A DNA stretch of 7,515 nucleotides from Rhodospirillaceae bacterium (GCA_947458525.1 CANHAG010000049.1:1-7515), one strand, 5' to 3'; numbered from the stretch's first letter, positions 1-4,880 are shown. Numbers and translations are program-made. Notes: generated from the letters alone by a model not told the origin.

Positions 1-309
1 CGCGCCAATGACCGGCGGATTACGATTGAAGACATCCAGAAAAAAGTGTCTGCGCATTATAATATCAAAGTGTCGGACATGCATTCGGCGCGCCGCTCGG
101 TGGCGATTGCGCGGCCGCGGCAGGTGGCGATGTATCTGGCGAAAAAACTCACCACTAAATCCCTGCCTGAAATCGGCCGGAAATTTGGCGGTAAGGATCA
201 CACCACCGTGATGCATGCCGTGAAGCGGATTGACGAGATCTGCAAGGCCGATCAGGAATTTGCGGATGATGTGGAACTGCTGATGCGCATGCTGCAAAGC
301 GCTGCGTAG
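1..309 (+). CDS. dnaA: Chromosomal replication initiator DnaA, C-terminal part (5' end outside window)
   Basis: The frame is open from base 1 to a TAG stop at 307-309, giving 102 residues of DnaA domain IV. This helix-turn-helix domain binds 9-bp DnaA boxes at oriC and helps load the replication machinery. The family signature is visible as [16 protein letters not shown], and upstream of it [27 protein letters not shown] residues form the basic loop and first helices (key segment [13 protein letters not shown]). The AAA+ ATPase part lies before the window. A GTG at 46 could be taken as a start, but the frame continues upstream with [12 protein letters not shown], which is typical DnaA sequence, so the gene is cut by the window edge and is not short. 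The identification is near certain. Confidence 0.97.
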   Translation, partial: RANDRRITIEDIQKKVSAHYNIKVSDMHSARRSVAIARPRQVAMYLAKKLTTKSLPEIGRKFGGKDHTTVMHAVKRIDEICKADQEFADDVELLMRMLQSAA

Positions 310-315
310 CAGCGC
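299..315 (+). terminator. GC-rich hairpin across the dnaA stop codon
   Basis: GCGCTGC (299-305) and GCAGCGC (309-315) form a perfect 7-bp stem with loop GTA, and the stem includes the dnaA stop codon. No T-run follows, so it is at best a weak or Rho-assisted terminator or an mRNA 3'-end protector. It may also be chance in GC-rich DNA. Confidence 0.25.
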
Positions 316-395
316 CTGCTAAAGCGTTCTAAATCTCAACTCTGGCATTCCGCGCGTCACCGGGCGAAAGCCCTCCATGCAGGCCTTGCGCATAA

Positions 396-413
396 TTGTC
401 ATCAAACTGTCAT
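396..413 (+). promoter_or_regulatory. Pho-box-like site (PhoB) upstream of the EF-hand gene
   Basis: The sequence reads TTGTCAT-CAAA-CTGTCAT: two 7-bp direct repeats separated by 4 bp. The known PhoB consensus is CTGTCAT-AAAW-CTGTCAY, so only the first base of repeat one and the first base of the spacer differ. It lies 113 bp before the start codon at 526. No good -10 sits 10-11 bp downstream, unlike the second copy at 4521, so a direct PhoB-activated promoter is less clear here. The 15-bp core GTCATCAAACTGTCA is identical at 4523-4537. PhoB control is inferred from motif match only. Confidence 0.55.
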
Positions 414-419
414 ATTTCC

Positions 420-434
420 TTAACGGTTTCTTAA
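420..434 (+). promoter_or_regulatory. CtrA-box-like site upstream of the EF-hand gene
   Basis: TTAA (420-423), seven bases, TTAA (431-434), followed by CC: an exact match to the full CtrA site TTAA-N7-TTAAC known from Caulobacter and other alphaproteobacteria. A possible -10, TAGTAT at 444-449, lies 18 bp after TTAACG (420-425). The site could therefore overlap the -35 region, the usual position for activation by CtrA. It begins only 6 bp after the Pho-box-like site, so the two regulators could compete or cooperate. Function is inferred. Confidence 0.5.
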
Positions 435-525
435 CCATATTCGTAGTATTGGTCGTTTCTGCGTAAAGGGGGGGCTTAGGTAAGCGCCACCGTGCAAACA
501 AAACCTTAAACGGATGGAGTGAAAG

Positions 526-981
526 ATGAGTGGGCTAATGAATAAAGAAGCGCTACAGTTTGTCAGGGATTTTATCAGTGGCAAAACTGAGATACCGCTG
601 CGAGATCTTTTAAACCAAAACAAGCTAATTGCCAGCGTTTTAGCTGAAGGCCTTTTAAATGGCCGAACTAACGTCACGGCTGGGGAACTTACAGCGCAAA
701 TTGATGGTAATCACCCGATAAGAAAAGATGTCGTCAACGCTATTCGAGCCATTAAAGGGCCAATTACTCAAGAATCTTTGACGGAAGCCTTGCGAACACC
801 TGTACTTAATGGTCTGGCAGGTGCGGATAGAAATGGTAACGGAGGACTCAACATTCAGGAGCTTGCCCGGGAGTTTCAGGAAATGAAGGGCGATAAGCCA
901 GTGGACATTCCGAATGGTCAGCAGGTGCCGCCGCTAAGAACGCCGGGTGGACCATCGAAAGCACCCCCCTGGCTTGCCTAA
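526..981 (+). CDS. Orphan 151-residue protein with a single EF-hand calcium-binding loop
   Basis: I do not recognise a family for the full protein. Residues 101-112, DRNGNGGLNIQE, are a canonical EF-hand loop: D1, N3, N5, G6, L8 and E12 are all present, with a plausible incoming helix (about 83-99) and outgoing helix (about 111-120). Calcium binding is therefore likely. Residues 5-95 look helical; 44-60 could be a degenerate partner hand but lacks ligands. The tail (128-151) is rich in Pro and Gly and probably disordered. There is no signal peptide, membrane segment or cysteine, so it is presumably cytosolic. The start at 526 follows GGAG (516-519) at 6 nt; ATG 538 is a poorer alternative. 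Codon use in the first two thirds is more AT-rich than in neighbouring genes. The stop region overlaps the convergent yajC stop by 4 bp. Upstream lie Pho-like and CtrA-like sites. Confidence 0.85.
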   Translation: MSGLMNKEALQFVRDFISGKTEIPLRDLLNQNKLIASVLAEGLLNGRTNVTAGELTAQIDGNHPIRKDVVNAIRAIKGPITQESLTEALRTPVLNGLAGADRNGNGGLNIQELAREFQEMKGDKPVDIPNGQQVPPLRTPGGPSKAPPWLA

Positions 982-1415
982 TTATCATTCGCCACACGTT
1001 CTTTGGCGGGCAGTGTGTTGTCATTTCTGTCGGATTTTGATTTTTCCTGATGCGCCGGCTTGCCCGCCCCGGCCTCAGCTTTAGCCAGCACCTGTTGCAG
1101 CAGCGCCTTCACCGCCACAATCTCAACGCCCTGAGCAATCTGCACCGTCACCTTATCTTCGTCAATTCTGGTGACTTTGCCGTAAATCCCGCCGCCGGTG
1201 ATCACTTCGTCACCTTTTTTCAGCGCGCCGAGCATAAGCTGGTGTTGCTTATGGCGCTTCTGCTGCGGGCGAATCAGCAGGAAATAAAAAATCACAAAAA
1301 TAAACAGCAGCGGCAGCAGGCTGGTGAAGGGATCCGGCGCGGCCGCCGGGGTTTCCTGCGCGGCAGCAAGGCTGGGGGCAAAGAGCAGGAAAAAAGCAAT
1401 AAGGGTATTACGCAT
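978..1415 (-). CDS. yajC: Sec translocon accessory subunit YajC
   Basis: YajC associates with SecDF and SecYEG in the inner membrane and supports protein export. The 145 residues show a signal-like N-terminus (about 1-20, ending SLAAAQ), a proline/alanine stretch, one membrane helix (about 31-48), the family motif LIRPQQKRHKQHQLM (47-61) just inside the membrane, and the conserved LKKGDEVITGGGIYGKV (65-81) of the cytoplasmic domain. The tail beyond 112 is charged and variable. A cleavable-looking segment before the membrane helix is an extension relative to the shorter E. coli protein. The gene starts 5 bp after the rpmG stop, so the two are very likely co-transcribed; only a weak AGG lies before its ATG, suggesting coupled translation. 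Its usual secDF partners are not in the window. Confidence 0.95.
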   Translation of the reverse strand: MRNTLIAFFLLFAPSLAAAQETPAAAPDPFTSLLPLLFIFVIFYFLLIRPQQKRHKQHQLMLGALKKGDEVITGGGIYGKVTRIDEDKVTVQIAQGVEIVAVKALLQQVLAKAEAGAGKPAHQEKSKSDRNDNTLPAKERVANDN

Positions 1416-1420
1416 AGAGC

Positions 1421-1588
1421 CTATTTCAGTTTGGTTTCGGTGAATTCCACATGCTTGCGCGCCACGGGGTCGTATTTCTTGAATTTCAGTTTTTCCGTCT
1501 GTTTGCGGGGGTTGCGCTTGCGTACATAAAAATAGCCCGTATCCGCTGTGGATTCGAGTTTCACCAGAATAGTTGCTTTTTTTGCCAT
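1421..1588 (-). CDS. rpmG: 50S ribosomal protein L33 (zinc-free type)
   Basis: The 55-codon frame starts [18 protein letters not shown], continues [11 protein letters not shown] and ends [12 protein letters not shown]. This is bacterial L33, a small protein of the large ribosomal subunit near the E site. The length is normal for the family. There are no cysteines, so this is the C-minus, zinc-independent form typical of alphaproteobacteria. The ATG is preceded by a clear ribosome site, GAGGA, 4 nt before the start (complement of 1593-1597). A sigma70-type promoter lies upstream at 1614-1641, and yajC follows after 5 bp. Confidence 0.97.
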   Translation of the reverse strand: MAKKATILVKLESTADTGYFYVRKRNPRKQTEKLKFKKYDPVARKHVEFTETKLK

Positions 1589-1613
1589 AGATTCCTCGTC
1601 GAATTAGGCGCGC

Positions 1614-1641
1614 AAGATACGGATTTCTTCCTCCGTGTCAA
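1614..1641 (-). promoter_or_regulatory. Probable sigma70 promoter for rpmG-yajC
   Basis: On the minus strand, a perfect TTGACA (-35, complement of 1636-1641) is followed after 16 bp by TATCTT (-10, complement of 1614-1619, 4 of 6 matches). Transcription would begin near 1607, giving a leader of roughly 20 nt that holds the GAGGA ribosome site of rpmG. It lies in the 107-bp gap after sua5, so rpmG-yajC need not depend on sua5 transcription. Confidence 0.55.
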
Positions 1642-1695
1642 GGGCAGAAGGGGAAGCGGCACTTTCTCCTGTAGTTACCACGATTCCGCCGTCGC

Positions 1696-2931
1696 TCAGG
1701 TGGTTGCGCCGGCACTCCCCGCCTCCGCTCGTCTTAACCGGTCATTGATGGCTTCGCCAAGCCCCGTTTCCGGAATAGGCATGACGGCGATGGCGCGGTA
1801 ACGCCCATCATCCAGCGCGCGCAGAAACGCGAAGAGATTTGCGGCGGCTTCCACCAGATCCCCCGAGGGCGAGAGATTCAGCATGCGCCCCGCGCCGGGA
1901 AGCGGGTGCGCGCCGAAGGCCAGCAGGGCTTCATCCGCCCCGACGCTTGTCGCATTGCGCCTGACGGGGATGGAAGGTGCATAATGCGCCGCCATCTGGC
2001 CGGGGGATTTGAGGATGCGCTGATTCGCGCTTTCATGCGCCTCTCTATTTATCCCCCCCGCCAGCGGGGGGAGGGTTTTTTCTATTCCCCCCTCCTGCTC
2101 CCCCCGCTTGCGGGGGGAGTGATCTTTGCCCGCCTGTGCCTCATTATTTATCCCCCCCGCAAGCGCCTCTATATTTATCCCCCCCGCAAGCGGGGGGGAC
2201 GTAAGGGGGGGAATGATCGCAGCATCCGCACCAGCCGCAATGTTCCCCCCTCCTTCTCCCCCCGCCTGCGGGGGGAGGGTTTTTTGCGTTCCCCCCTCCT
2301 GCGGGGGGTGAGGGAGTGAACTCTCAATCATCTCCCGCGTGACCGCGCCGGGGCGAAGGATGATGGGTATGTCGCCGGTGAGATCCACCACCGTTGATTC
2401 CAGCCCTACTGCACATGCCCCGCCATTCAGCACTGGCACGGCAACCCCAAATTCAGCCCGTACATGCGCGGCCGTAGTAGGGCTCACACGGCCGGACTGG
2501 TTCGCGCTTGGCGCTGCCACCCCGCGCCCGAATTTTGCCAACAACCGCCGCAAGATCGGGTGGGCGGGCACGCGCAGCGCGACCGTATCTCCCCCCGCCA
2601 GTGCGAGTGTGGATAGGTGTGTGGGTGAGGCTGTGGGAAGCACCAGCGTCAGCGGCCCCGGCCAGAATTTTGCAGCCAGATGCTCGGCCATCTCGTTCCA
2701 GCGCGCATAGTGTTTCGCCATGGCCATATCTGCTACATGGATAATCAAAGGGTTAAAGCTAGGCCTTGATTTTAATTGATAAATATGCGCCACCGCCCGG
2801 TCATTTTCCGCATCCGCCGCAAGCCCATATACTGTTTCGGTGGGAACTGCGGCCACCTCCCCCTTATTCCAGAGGGTTAGCACGGTATCTTCATCTATAA
2901 AATCAATATATTGTGGATAACTATGTTGCAT
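1696..2931 (-). CDS. sua5: L-threonylcarbamoyladenylate synthase, long Sua5 form, with repeat-expanded linker
   Basis: The enzyme makes threonylcarbamoyl-AMP from threonine, bicarbonate and ATP, the first step of t6A37 tRNA modification; TsaB/D/E then transfer the group. The N-terminal YrdC domain (about 12-200) shows PTETVYGLA (30-38), KSRPSFNPLIIHV (54-66), WPGPLTLVL (90-98), APSANQSGRVSPT (140-152), STVVDLT (179-185) and ILRPGAVT (191-198). The Sua5 C-terminal domain begins near SPGQMAAHYAPSIPVR (309-324) and runs to the end. Long-form Sua5 proteins are usually about 320-350 residues; this one has 411 because residues about 204-298 are a low-complexity insert encoded by palindromic repeats, including three LAGGINxEA units. 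The frame stays open through the insert. No ribosome site precedes the ATG, so translation may be nearly leaderless. No frameshift or missing key residue is visible. Confidence 0.95.
   Translation of the reverse strand: MQHSYPQYIDFIDEDTVLTLWNKGEVAAVPTETVYGLAADAENDRAVAHIYQLKSRPSFNPLIIHVADMAMAKHYARWNEMAEHLAAKFWPGPLTLVLPTASPTHLSTLALAGGDTVALRVPAHPILRRLLAKFGRGVAAPSANQSGRVSPTTAAHVRAEFGVAVPVLNGGACAVGLESTVVDLTGDIPIILRPGAVTREMIESSLPHPPQEGGTQKTLPPQAGGEGGGNIAAGADAAIIPPLTSPPLAGGINIEALAGGINNEAQAGKDHSPRKRGEQEGGIEKTLPPLAGGINREAHESANQRILKSPGQMAAHYAPSIPVRRNATSVGADEALLAFGAHPLPGAGRMLNLSPSGDLVEAAANLFAFLRALDDGRYRAIAVMPIPETGLGEAINDRLRRAEAGSAGATT
2041..2320. repeat. Cluster of C-run/G-run palindromes inside sua5
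   Basis: At least five hairpin units lie head to tail: stems at 2054-2061/2064-2071, 2098-2107/2110-2119, 2179-2187/2190-2198 and 2256-2265/2268-2277 (loops of 2 nt), plus a looser one at 2291-2296/2303-2308. A half unit sits at 2145-2165. The core is CCCCCCGC-NN-GCGGGGGG, and three units share the leader TATTTATCCCCCCC. The same kind of palindrome occurs between genes at 4968-4988 and 5042-5062, so this is a dispersed family that has entered the reading frame. In the minus frame it encodes PPLAGG, PPQAGG and LAGGINxEA peptides. The idea of in-frame entry of palindromic elements is known from Rickettsia; kinship with that family is not claimed. Confidence 0.9.
2912..2920 (-). promoter_or_regulatory. 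Perfect DnaA box in the 5' end of sua5
   Basis: The plus strand reads TGTGGATAA, which is TTATCCACA on the minus strand, the strongest DnaA-box consensus. It lies within codons 4-7 of sua5, just downstream of its promoter and about 15 bp from the rightward promoter at 2932. One 9-mer in 7.5 kb could be chance, and no cluster of boxes is seen, so this is not evidence of an origin. It could allow DnaA to act on the divergent promoters. Confidence 0.35.
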
Positions 2932-2960
2932 TTGACAATATATAGTAGAGGCGCTAGATT
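2932..2960 (+). promoter_or_regulatory. Strong rightward sigma70-type promoter
   Basis: TTGACA (2932-2937), a 17-bp spacer, then TAGATT (2955-2960): a perfect -35 at optimal spacing with a -10 matching 4 of 6. Transcription would start near 2967. The first open frame to its right is parA at 3116, but a terminator-like hairpin at 3025-3058 lies between, so the main product may be a short RNA with some read-through into parA. Confidence 0.55.
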
Positions 2961-2969
2961 GCGTGTGAA
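2942..2969 (-). promoter_or_regulatory. Candidate leftward promoter of sua5
   Basis: On the minus strand, TTCACA (complement of 2964-2969, 5 of 6) is followed after 16 bp by TACTAT (complement of 2942-2947, 4 of 6). A start near 2935 would leave only about 4 nt before the sua5 ATG, which agrees with the absence of any purine-rich ribosome site there. The elements overlap those of the rightward promoter, so simultaneous use is unlikely. Confidence 0.35.
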
Positions 2970-3058
2970 GTCATCGCTCGGCAAGTAAACTAGAAAAACT
3001 CTCTTCCTTTTTCACTCCGCGATGATTGCCCGTCGGTACGTTTCTGGCGGGCAATTTT
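2967..3058 (+). ncRNA. Candidate small RNA of about 90 nt between sua5 and parA
   Basis: The segment is bounded by a good promoter (2932-2960) and an intrinsic-terminator-like hairpin. Inside, TCATCGC (2971-2977) can pair with GCGATGA (3019-3025), closing a large pyrimidine-rich loop that contains CTCTCTTCC and could base-pair with purine-rich ribosome sites. The terminator stem follows directly. No convincing coding frame with a ribosome site is present. I do not recognise an RNA family; it could instead be the parA leader with an attenuator. Inferred from layout and pairing only. Confidence 0.4.
3025..3058 (+). terminator. Rho-independent terminator-like hairpin before parA
   Basis: ATTGCCCG (3025-3032) and CGGGCAAT (3048-3055) form a perfect 8-bp stem with a 15-nt loop, followed by TTTT (3055-3058). 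The T-run is short, so termination may be partial. Its place between a strong promoter and parA suits either the end of a small RNA or an attenuator. Confidence 0.5.
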
Positions 3059-3071
3059 CGTCGGGGCAACT

Positions 3072-3094
3072 AACGATAAACCAAAAACGATAAA
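3072..3094 (+). repeat. Direct repeat AACGATAAA in the parA leader
   Basis: AACGATAAA occurs at 3072-3080 and again at 3086-3094, within an A-rich stretch ending about 20 bp before the parA start. The 14-bp period is suggestive of an operator or a short duplication. Autoregulation by ParA is known in other systems but is not shown here. Confidence 0.35.
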
Positions 3095-3115
3095 ACCCAA
3101 AAGGCGACACACAGG

Positions 3116-3769
3116 GTGCTAGCACGCGTTATCACGATTGCACAGCAAAAAGGCGGTGCGGGGAAAACGACCATGGCGGCGCATCTCGCCGTGGCACTTG
3201 CCGCGCGCGGGCGTGTGCGCGTTGCAATGATTGATATTGACCCGCAAGGATCGCTCGCCCAGTGGTATCAGGTGCGCGAGTCGAGGCTTGGGACGGAGGG
3301 CACCGGCCTTACCCTTGCGCAGATTTCCGGCTGGCGGGTGGAAAGCGAGATTGGCCGCCTGCGCCAGTCGCATGATATCATCCTTATTGACTCGCCCCCC
3401 CATGCCGAGCTTGAGGCGCGCACTGCCATCCGCGCGGCGGATCTTGTAGTGGTTCCCCTCCAGCCCAGCCCCATGGATATCTGGGCGACGAGCGCCACCA
3501 TTCAGGTCTGCAAGCAGGAGCGGGTGCCCGTGAAAATGGTGCTGAACCGCGTGCCGCCCACCGCGCGGATTACGGAGGCGATTGCGGGCGAAATGGTGGG
3601 GCTGGCCGCCAGCCGCTTCGGCAACCGCGTGGCCTATGCGGGGTCGCTGATGCAGGGGCTCGGCGTGACGGAATCTGACCCGAGTTCAATCGCCGCCGAA
3701 GAAGTGCGTGCACTCGCGCGCGAAATCATGCAGTATCTGAACCGTAAAGCGAAGGCAAAAGCGGCGTAG
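3116..3769 (+). CDS. parA: Orphan ParA-family ATPase (MinD/ParA/Soj superfamily)
   Basis: A 217-residue P-loop ATPase that would use ATP-driven dimerisation and nonspecific DNA binding to position a cargo. The deviant Walker A motif KGGAGKTT lies at 12-19 with signature lysine K12 and catalytic-site K17. Walker A' is IDIDPQGS (39-46), Walker B is DIILIDSPP (87-95), and VVPLQPSPMDIWA (112-124) is typical of small single-domain ParA proteins of alphaproteobacteria. There is no N-terminal helix-turn-helix, as in type Ib plasmid ParA and chromosomal relatives. No parB-like gene follows, so it is an orphan; its cargo (plasmid remnant, protein cluster, chemoreceptors) cannot be told. The GTG start at 3116 is the only start before the P-loop, since an in-frame TAA lies at 3077; the ribosome site (AAGG, 3101-3104) is weak. 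The tail is basic (KAKAKAA). Confidence 0.9.
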   Translation: MLARVITIAQQKGGAGKTTMAAHLAVALAARGRVRVAMIDIDPQGSLAQWYQVRESRLGTEGTGLTLAQISGWRVESEIGRLRQSHDIILIDSPPHAELEARTAIRAADLVVVPLQPSPMDIWATSATIQVCKQERVPVKMVLNRVPPTARITEAIAGEMVGLAASRFGNRVAYAGSLMQGLGVTESDPSSIAAEEVRALAREIMQYLNRKAKAKAA

Positions 3770-3798
3770 CTGCGCGAGTTGCTTAACAAGCTGGGAAT

Positions 3799-3827
3799 CG
3801 TTATCCGGCACGACAGGGTAGATAACG
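3799..3827 (+). terminator. Inverted repeat after parA
   Basis: CGTTATC (3799-3805) and GATAACG (3821-3827) can form a 7-bp stem with a 15-nt loop. No T-run follows, so termination is doubtful; a protein-binding site is equally possible. The remaining 3770-3910 gap holds no other clear signal except the ogt ribosome site. Confidence 0.25.
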
Positions 3828-3910
3828 CCACTGAACCGGCTCTCACCCTTCACAGGAACGCGTCATACGCCGACTTGATGTTTTGAAAAAATTTTTAACA
3901 GGAGTTGTCC

Positions 3911-4432
3911 ATGCATGAACCGCTTTATTATACCGAGCATGACTCCGACCTTGGCAGGTTGCTGCTGATTGGCTCGGCGCGGGGGTTGCGCAACATTGCG
4001 CTGCTGGAAAAAGGCGAAGCTGCAGCTGCATTTCTTGCTGCTGAGTGCGGGAGCGCAAACCCGCTCGCCATGCCCGGGTTTTTTGCCAGTATCTGCGGCG
4101 CGATTGATACCTATCTTGAGGTGGGAAAACCACTCAGATTACCCTGCGACCTGAAACAGGGCACGCCCCTGCAACGCGCAGTGTGGCTCGAGATTGCACG
4201 CATCCCTTATGGCCAGACCATCAGCTACAGCCAGCTGGCGGAGCGTGTTGGCTTCCCCCGCGCCGTGCGGGCGGTGGCGAGCGCCTGCGGCGCCAACCCG
4301 CTGCCGCTGGCCATTCCCTGCCACCGGGTGATTGCCAAAGATGGCACGCTCGGCGGGTTCTCACTCGGCGGGCTGGCGGTGAAAGAAAAACTCCTTGCCC
4401 TGGAGTCGCGCCTGCAATTTATTGCCGCGTAA
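3911..4432 (+). CDS. ogt: Methylated-DNA-[protein]-cysteine S-methyltransferase
   Basis: This suicide repair protein moves the alkyl group from O6-alkylguanine or O4-alkylthymine in DNA to its own cysteine. The 173 residues contain the active-site motif PCHRV (136-140, acceptor C137), preceded by RAVASACGANPLPLAI with the likely arginine finger R120 that flips the damaged base. GTPLQRAVWLEIARIPYGQTISY (84-106, key motif IPYGQT) is the classic start of the DNA-binding C-terminal domain. Residues 1-80 are the variable N-terminal domain; no Ada-type zinc or AraC domain is present, so this is an Ogt-type enzyme. The usual AVG after the arginine is AVA here. ATG 3911 is chosen because AGGAG (3900-3904) lies 6 nt before it; the in-frame TTG at 3905 has no space for a ribosome site. 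It stands alone after parA. Confidence 0.95.
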   Translation: MHEPLYYTEHDSDLGRLLLIGSARGLRNIALLEKGEAAAAFLAAECGSANPLAMPGFFASICGAIDTYLEVGKPLRLPCDLKQGTPLQRAVWLEIARIPYGQTISYSQLAERVGFPRAVRAVASACGANPLPLAIPCHRVIAKDGTLGGFSLGGLAVKEKLLALESRLQFIAA

Positions 4433-4520
4433 ACGCTGATTTTCTGCCTTTTTCTCCGCTTCCTGCGCAGTGAAAATCCCTAAAATTTTAGCGATTTATC
4501 ACAGGAAAATAATCCTGAAA

Positions 4521-4554
4521 CCGTCATCAAACTGTCACAAACGGATGGTATAAG
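4521..4554 (+). promoter_or_regulatory. Pho-box promoter of the 72-residue orphan gene
   Basis: CCGTCAT-CAAA-CTGTCAC (4521-4538) matches the PhoB consensus CTGTCAT-AAAW-CTGTCAY apart from the second base and the first spacer base. After exactly 10 bp comes TATAAG (4549-4554), 5 of 6 to the -10 consensus. In known PhoB-activated promoters the Pho box replaces the -35 and ends 10-11 bp before the -10, so the spacing fits well. Transcription would start near 4561 and give a leader of about 14 nt containing GGAG (4563-4566). This makes low-phosphate induction of the downstream gene a strong inference. Confidence 0.65.
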
Positions 4555-4574
4555 GAAGCCATGGAGAAAATTTT

Positions 4575-4793
4575 ATGAGTAAAGAATTAAAATCCTCGCA
4601 AACCTTCGATGGTAAAGAGTGCCGCATCGCTGAGTGTAGCGTAGGTATCCTAGAGAAATACTCTGCTATCGAAGCGTTGCATGGGGCGTCAGTACAAACC
4701 AATACACAGCCCCCTGTTGCCTGCGCTCCGTCTTCTAGGCTTGGAGTTTTTGCCTTCAATCCGGTTGGCGGTAGATCCCTTTCAATCGGCTAA
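4575..4793 (+). CDS. Orphan 72-residue protein, probable Pho-regulated gene
   Basis: No family recognised. The start ATG 4575 is preceded by GGAG (4563-4566) at 8 nt and by a well-formed Pho-box promoter, which is the main reason to accept a frame this short. The protein is soluble-looking, begins MSKELKSSQTFDG, has cysteines at 16, 21 and 50 and a Gly/Ser-rich end (FNPVGGRSLSIG), with one likely helix near 23-36. There is no signal peptide or membrane segment. Codon use is more AT-rich at the 5' end than in ogt. The first bases, ATGAGT then TAAAGAA, echo the start of the EF-hand gene at 526. It stands alone; repeats begin about 50 bp after its stop. Confidence 0.6.
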   Translation: MSKELKSSQTFDGKECRIAECSVGILEKYSAIEALHGASVQTNTQPPVACAPSSRLGVFAFNPVGGRSLSIG

Positions 4794-4880
4794 TCCCCTC
4801 ACCTTTTGAATCATCTGTAAGACGATTACATAATCAGGAATTTTGTCATTCCCGCGTAGGCGGGAATCTAGCTGGCGGCG

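Noticed and set aside
377..466. 29-codon hydrophobic frame starting MQALRIIVIKLSYF, resembling a single membrane helix
   Set aside because: No ribosome site, preceded by a small GGGC-GAAA-GCCC hairpin, and both the Pho-like and CtrA-like sites lie within it. Hydrophobic residues follow from AT-rich regulatory DNA.
1906..2319. Long plus-strand frame across the sua5 repeats (IYPPRQRGE-like peptides)
   Set aside because: It is the complement of sua5 and of palindromic repeats; such SPRLRGE/PPACGG peptides are common artefacts of repeat DNA.
2912..2920. Replication origin near dnaA and parA
   Set aside because: Only one good DnaA box, no AT-rich unwinding region with a box cluster, and alphaproteobacterial origins are often far from dnaA.
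3905..3910. TTG start two codons upstream for ogt
   Set aside because: It directly abuts the AGGAG; ATG 3911 has the right 6-nt spacing.
4438..4478. Possible ogt terminator from GATTTTC (4438-4444) and GAAAATC (4472-4478)
   Set aside because: The loop is 27 nt, the stem is AT-rich and no T-run follows.
4480..4491. Palindrome CTAAAATTTTAG before the 72-residue gene, with AGGA/TCCT arms at 4503-4516
   Set aside because: AT-rich short palindromes are frequent by chance; no matching copy was found elsewhere in the window.
4561..4578. Five-codon frame MEKIL whose TGA overlaps the ATG of the 72-residue gene, suggesting a coupled leader
   Set aside because: Its apparent AAGGA ribosome site is part of the -10 TATAAG, so it would lie outside the transcript, which should begin near 4561.
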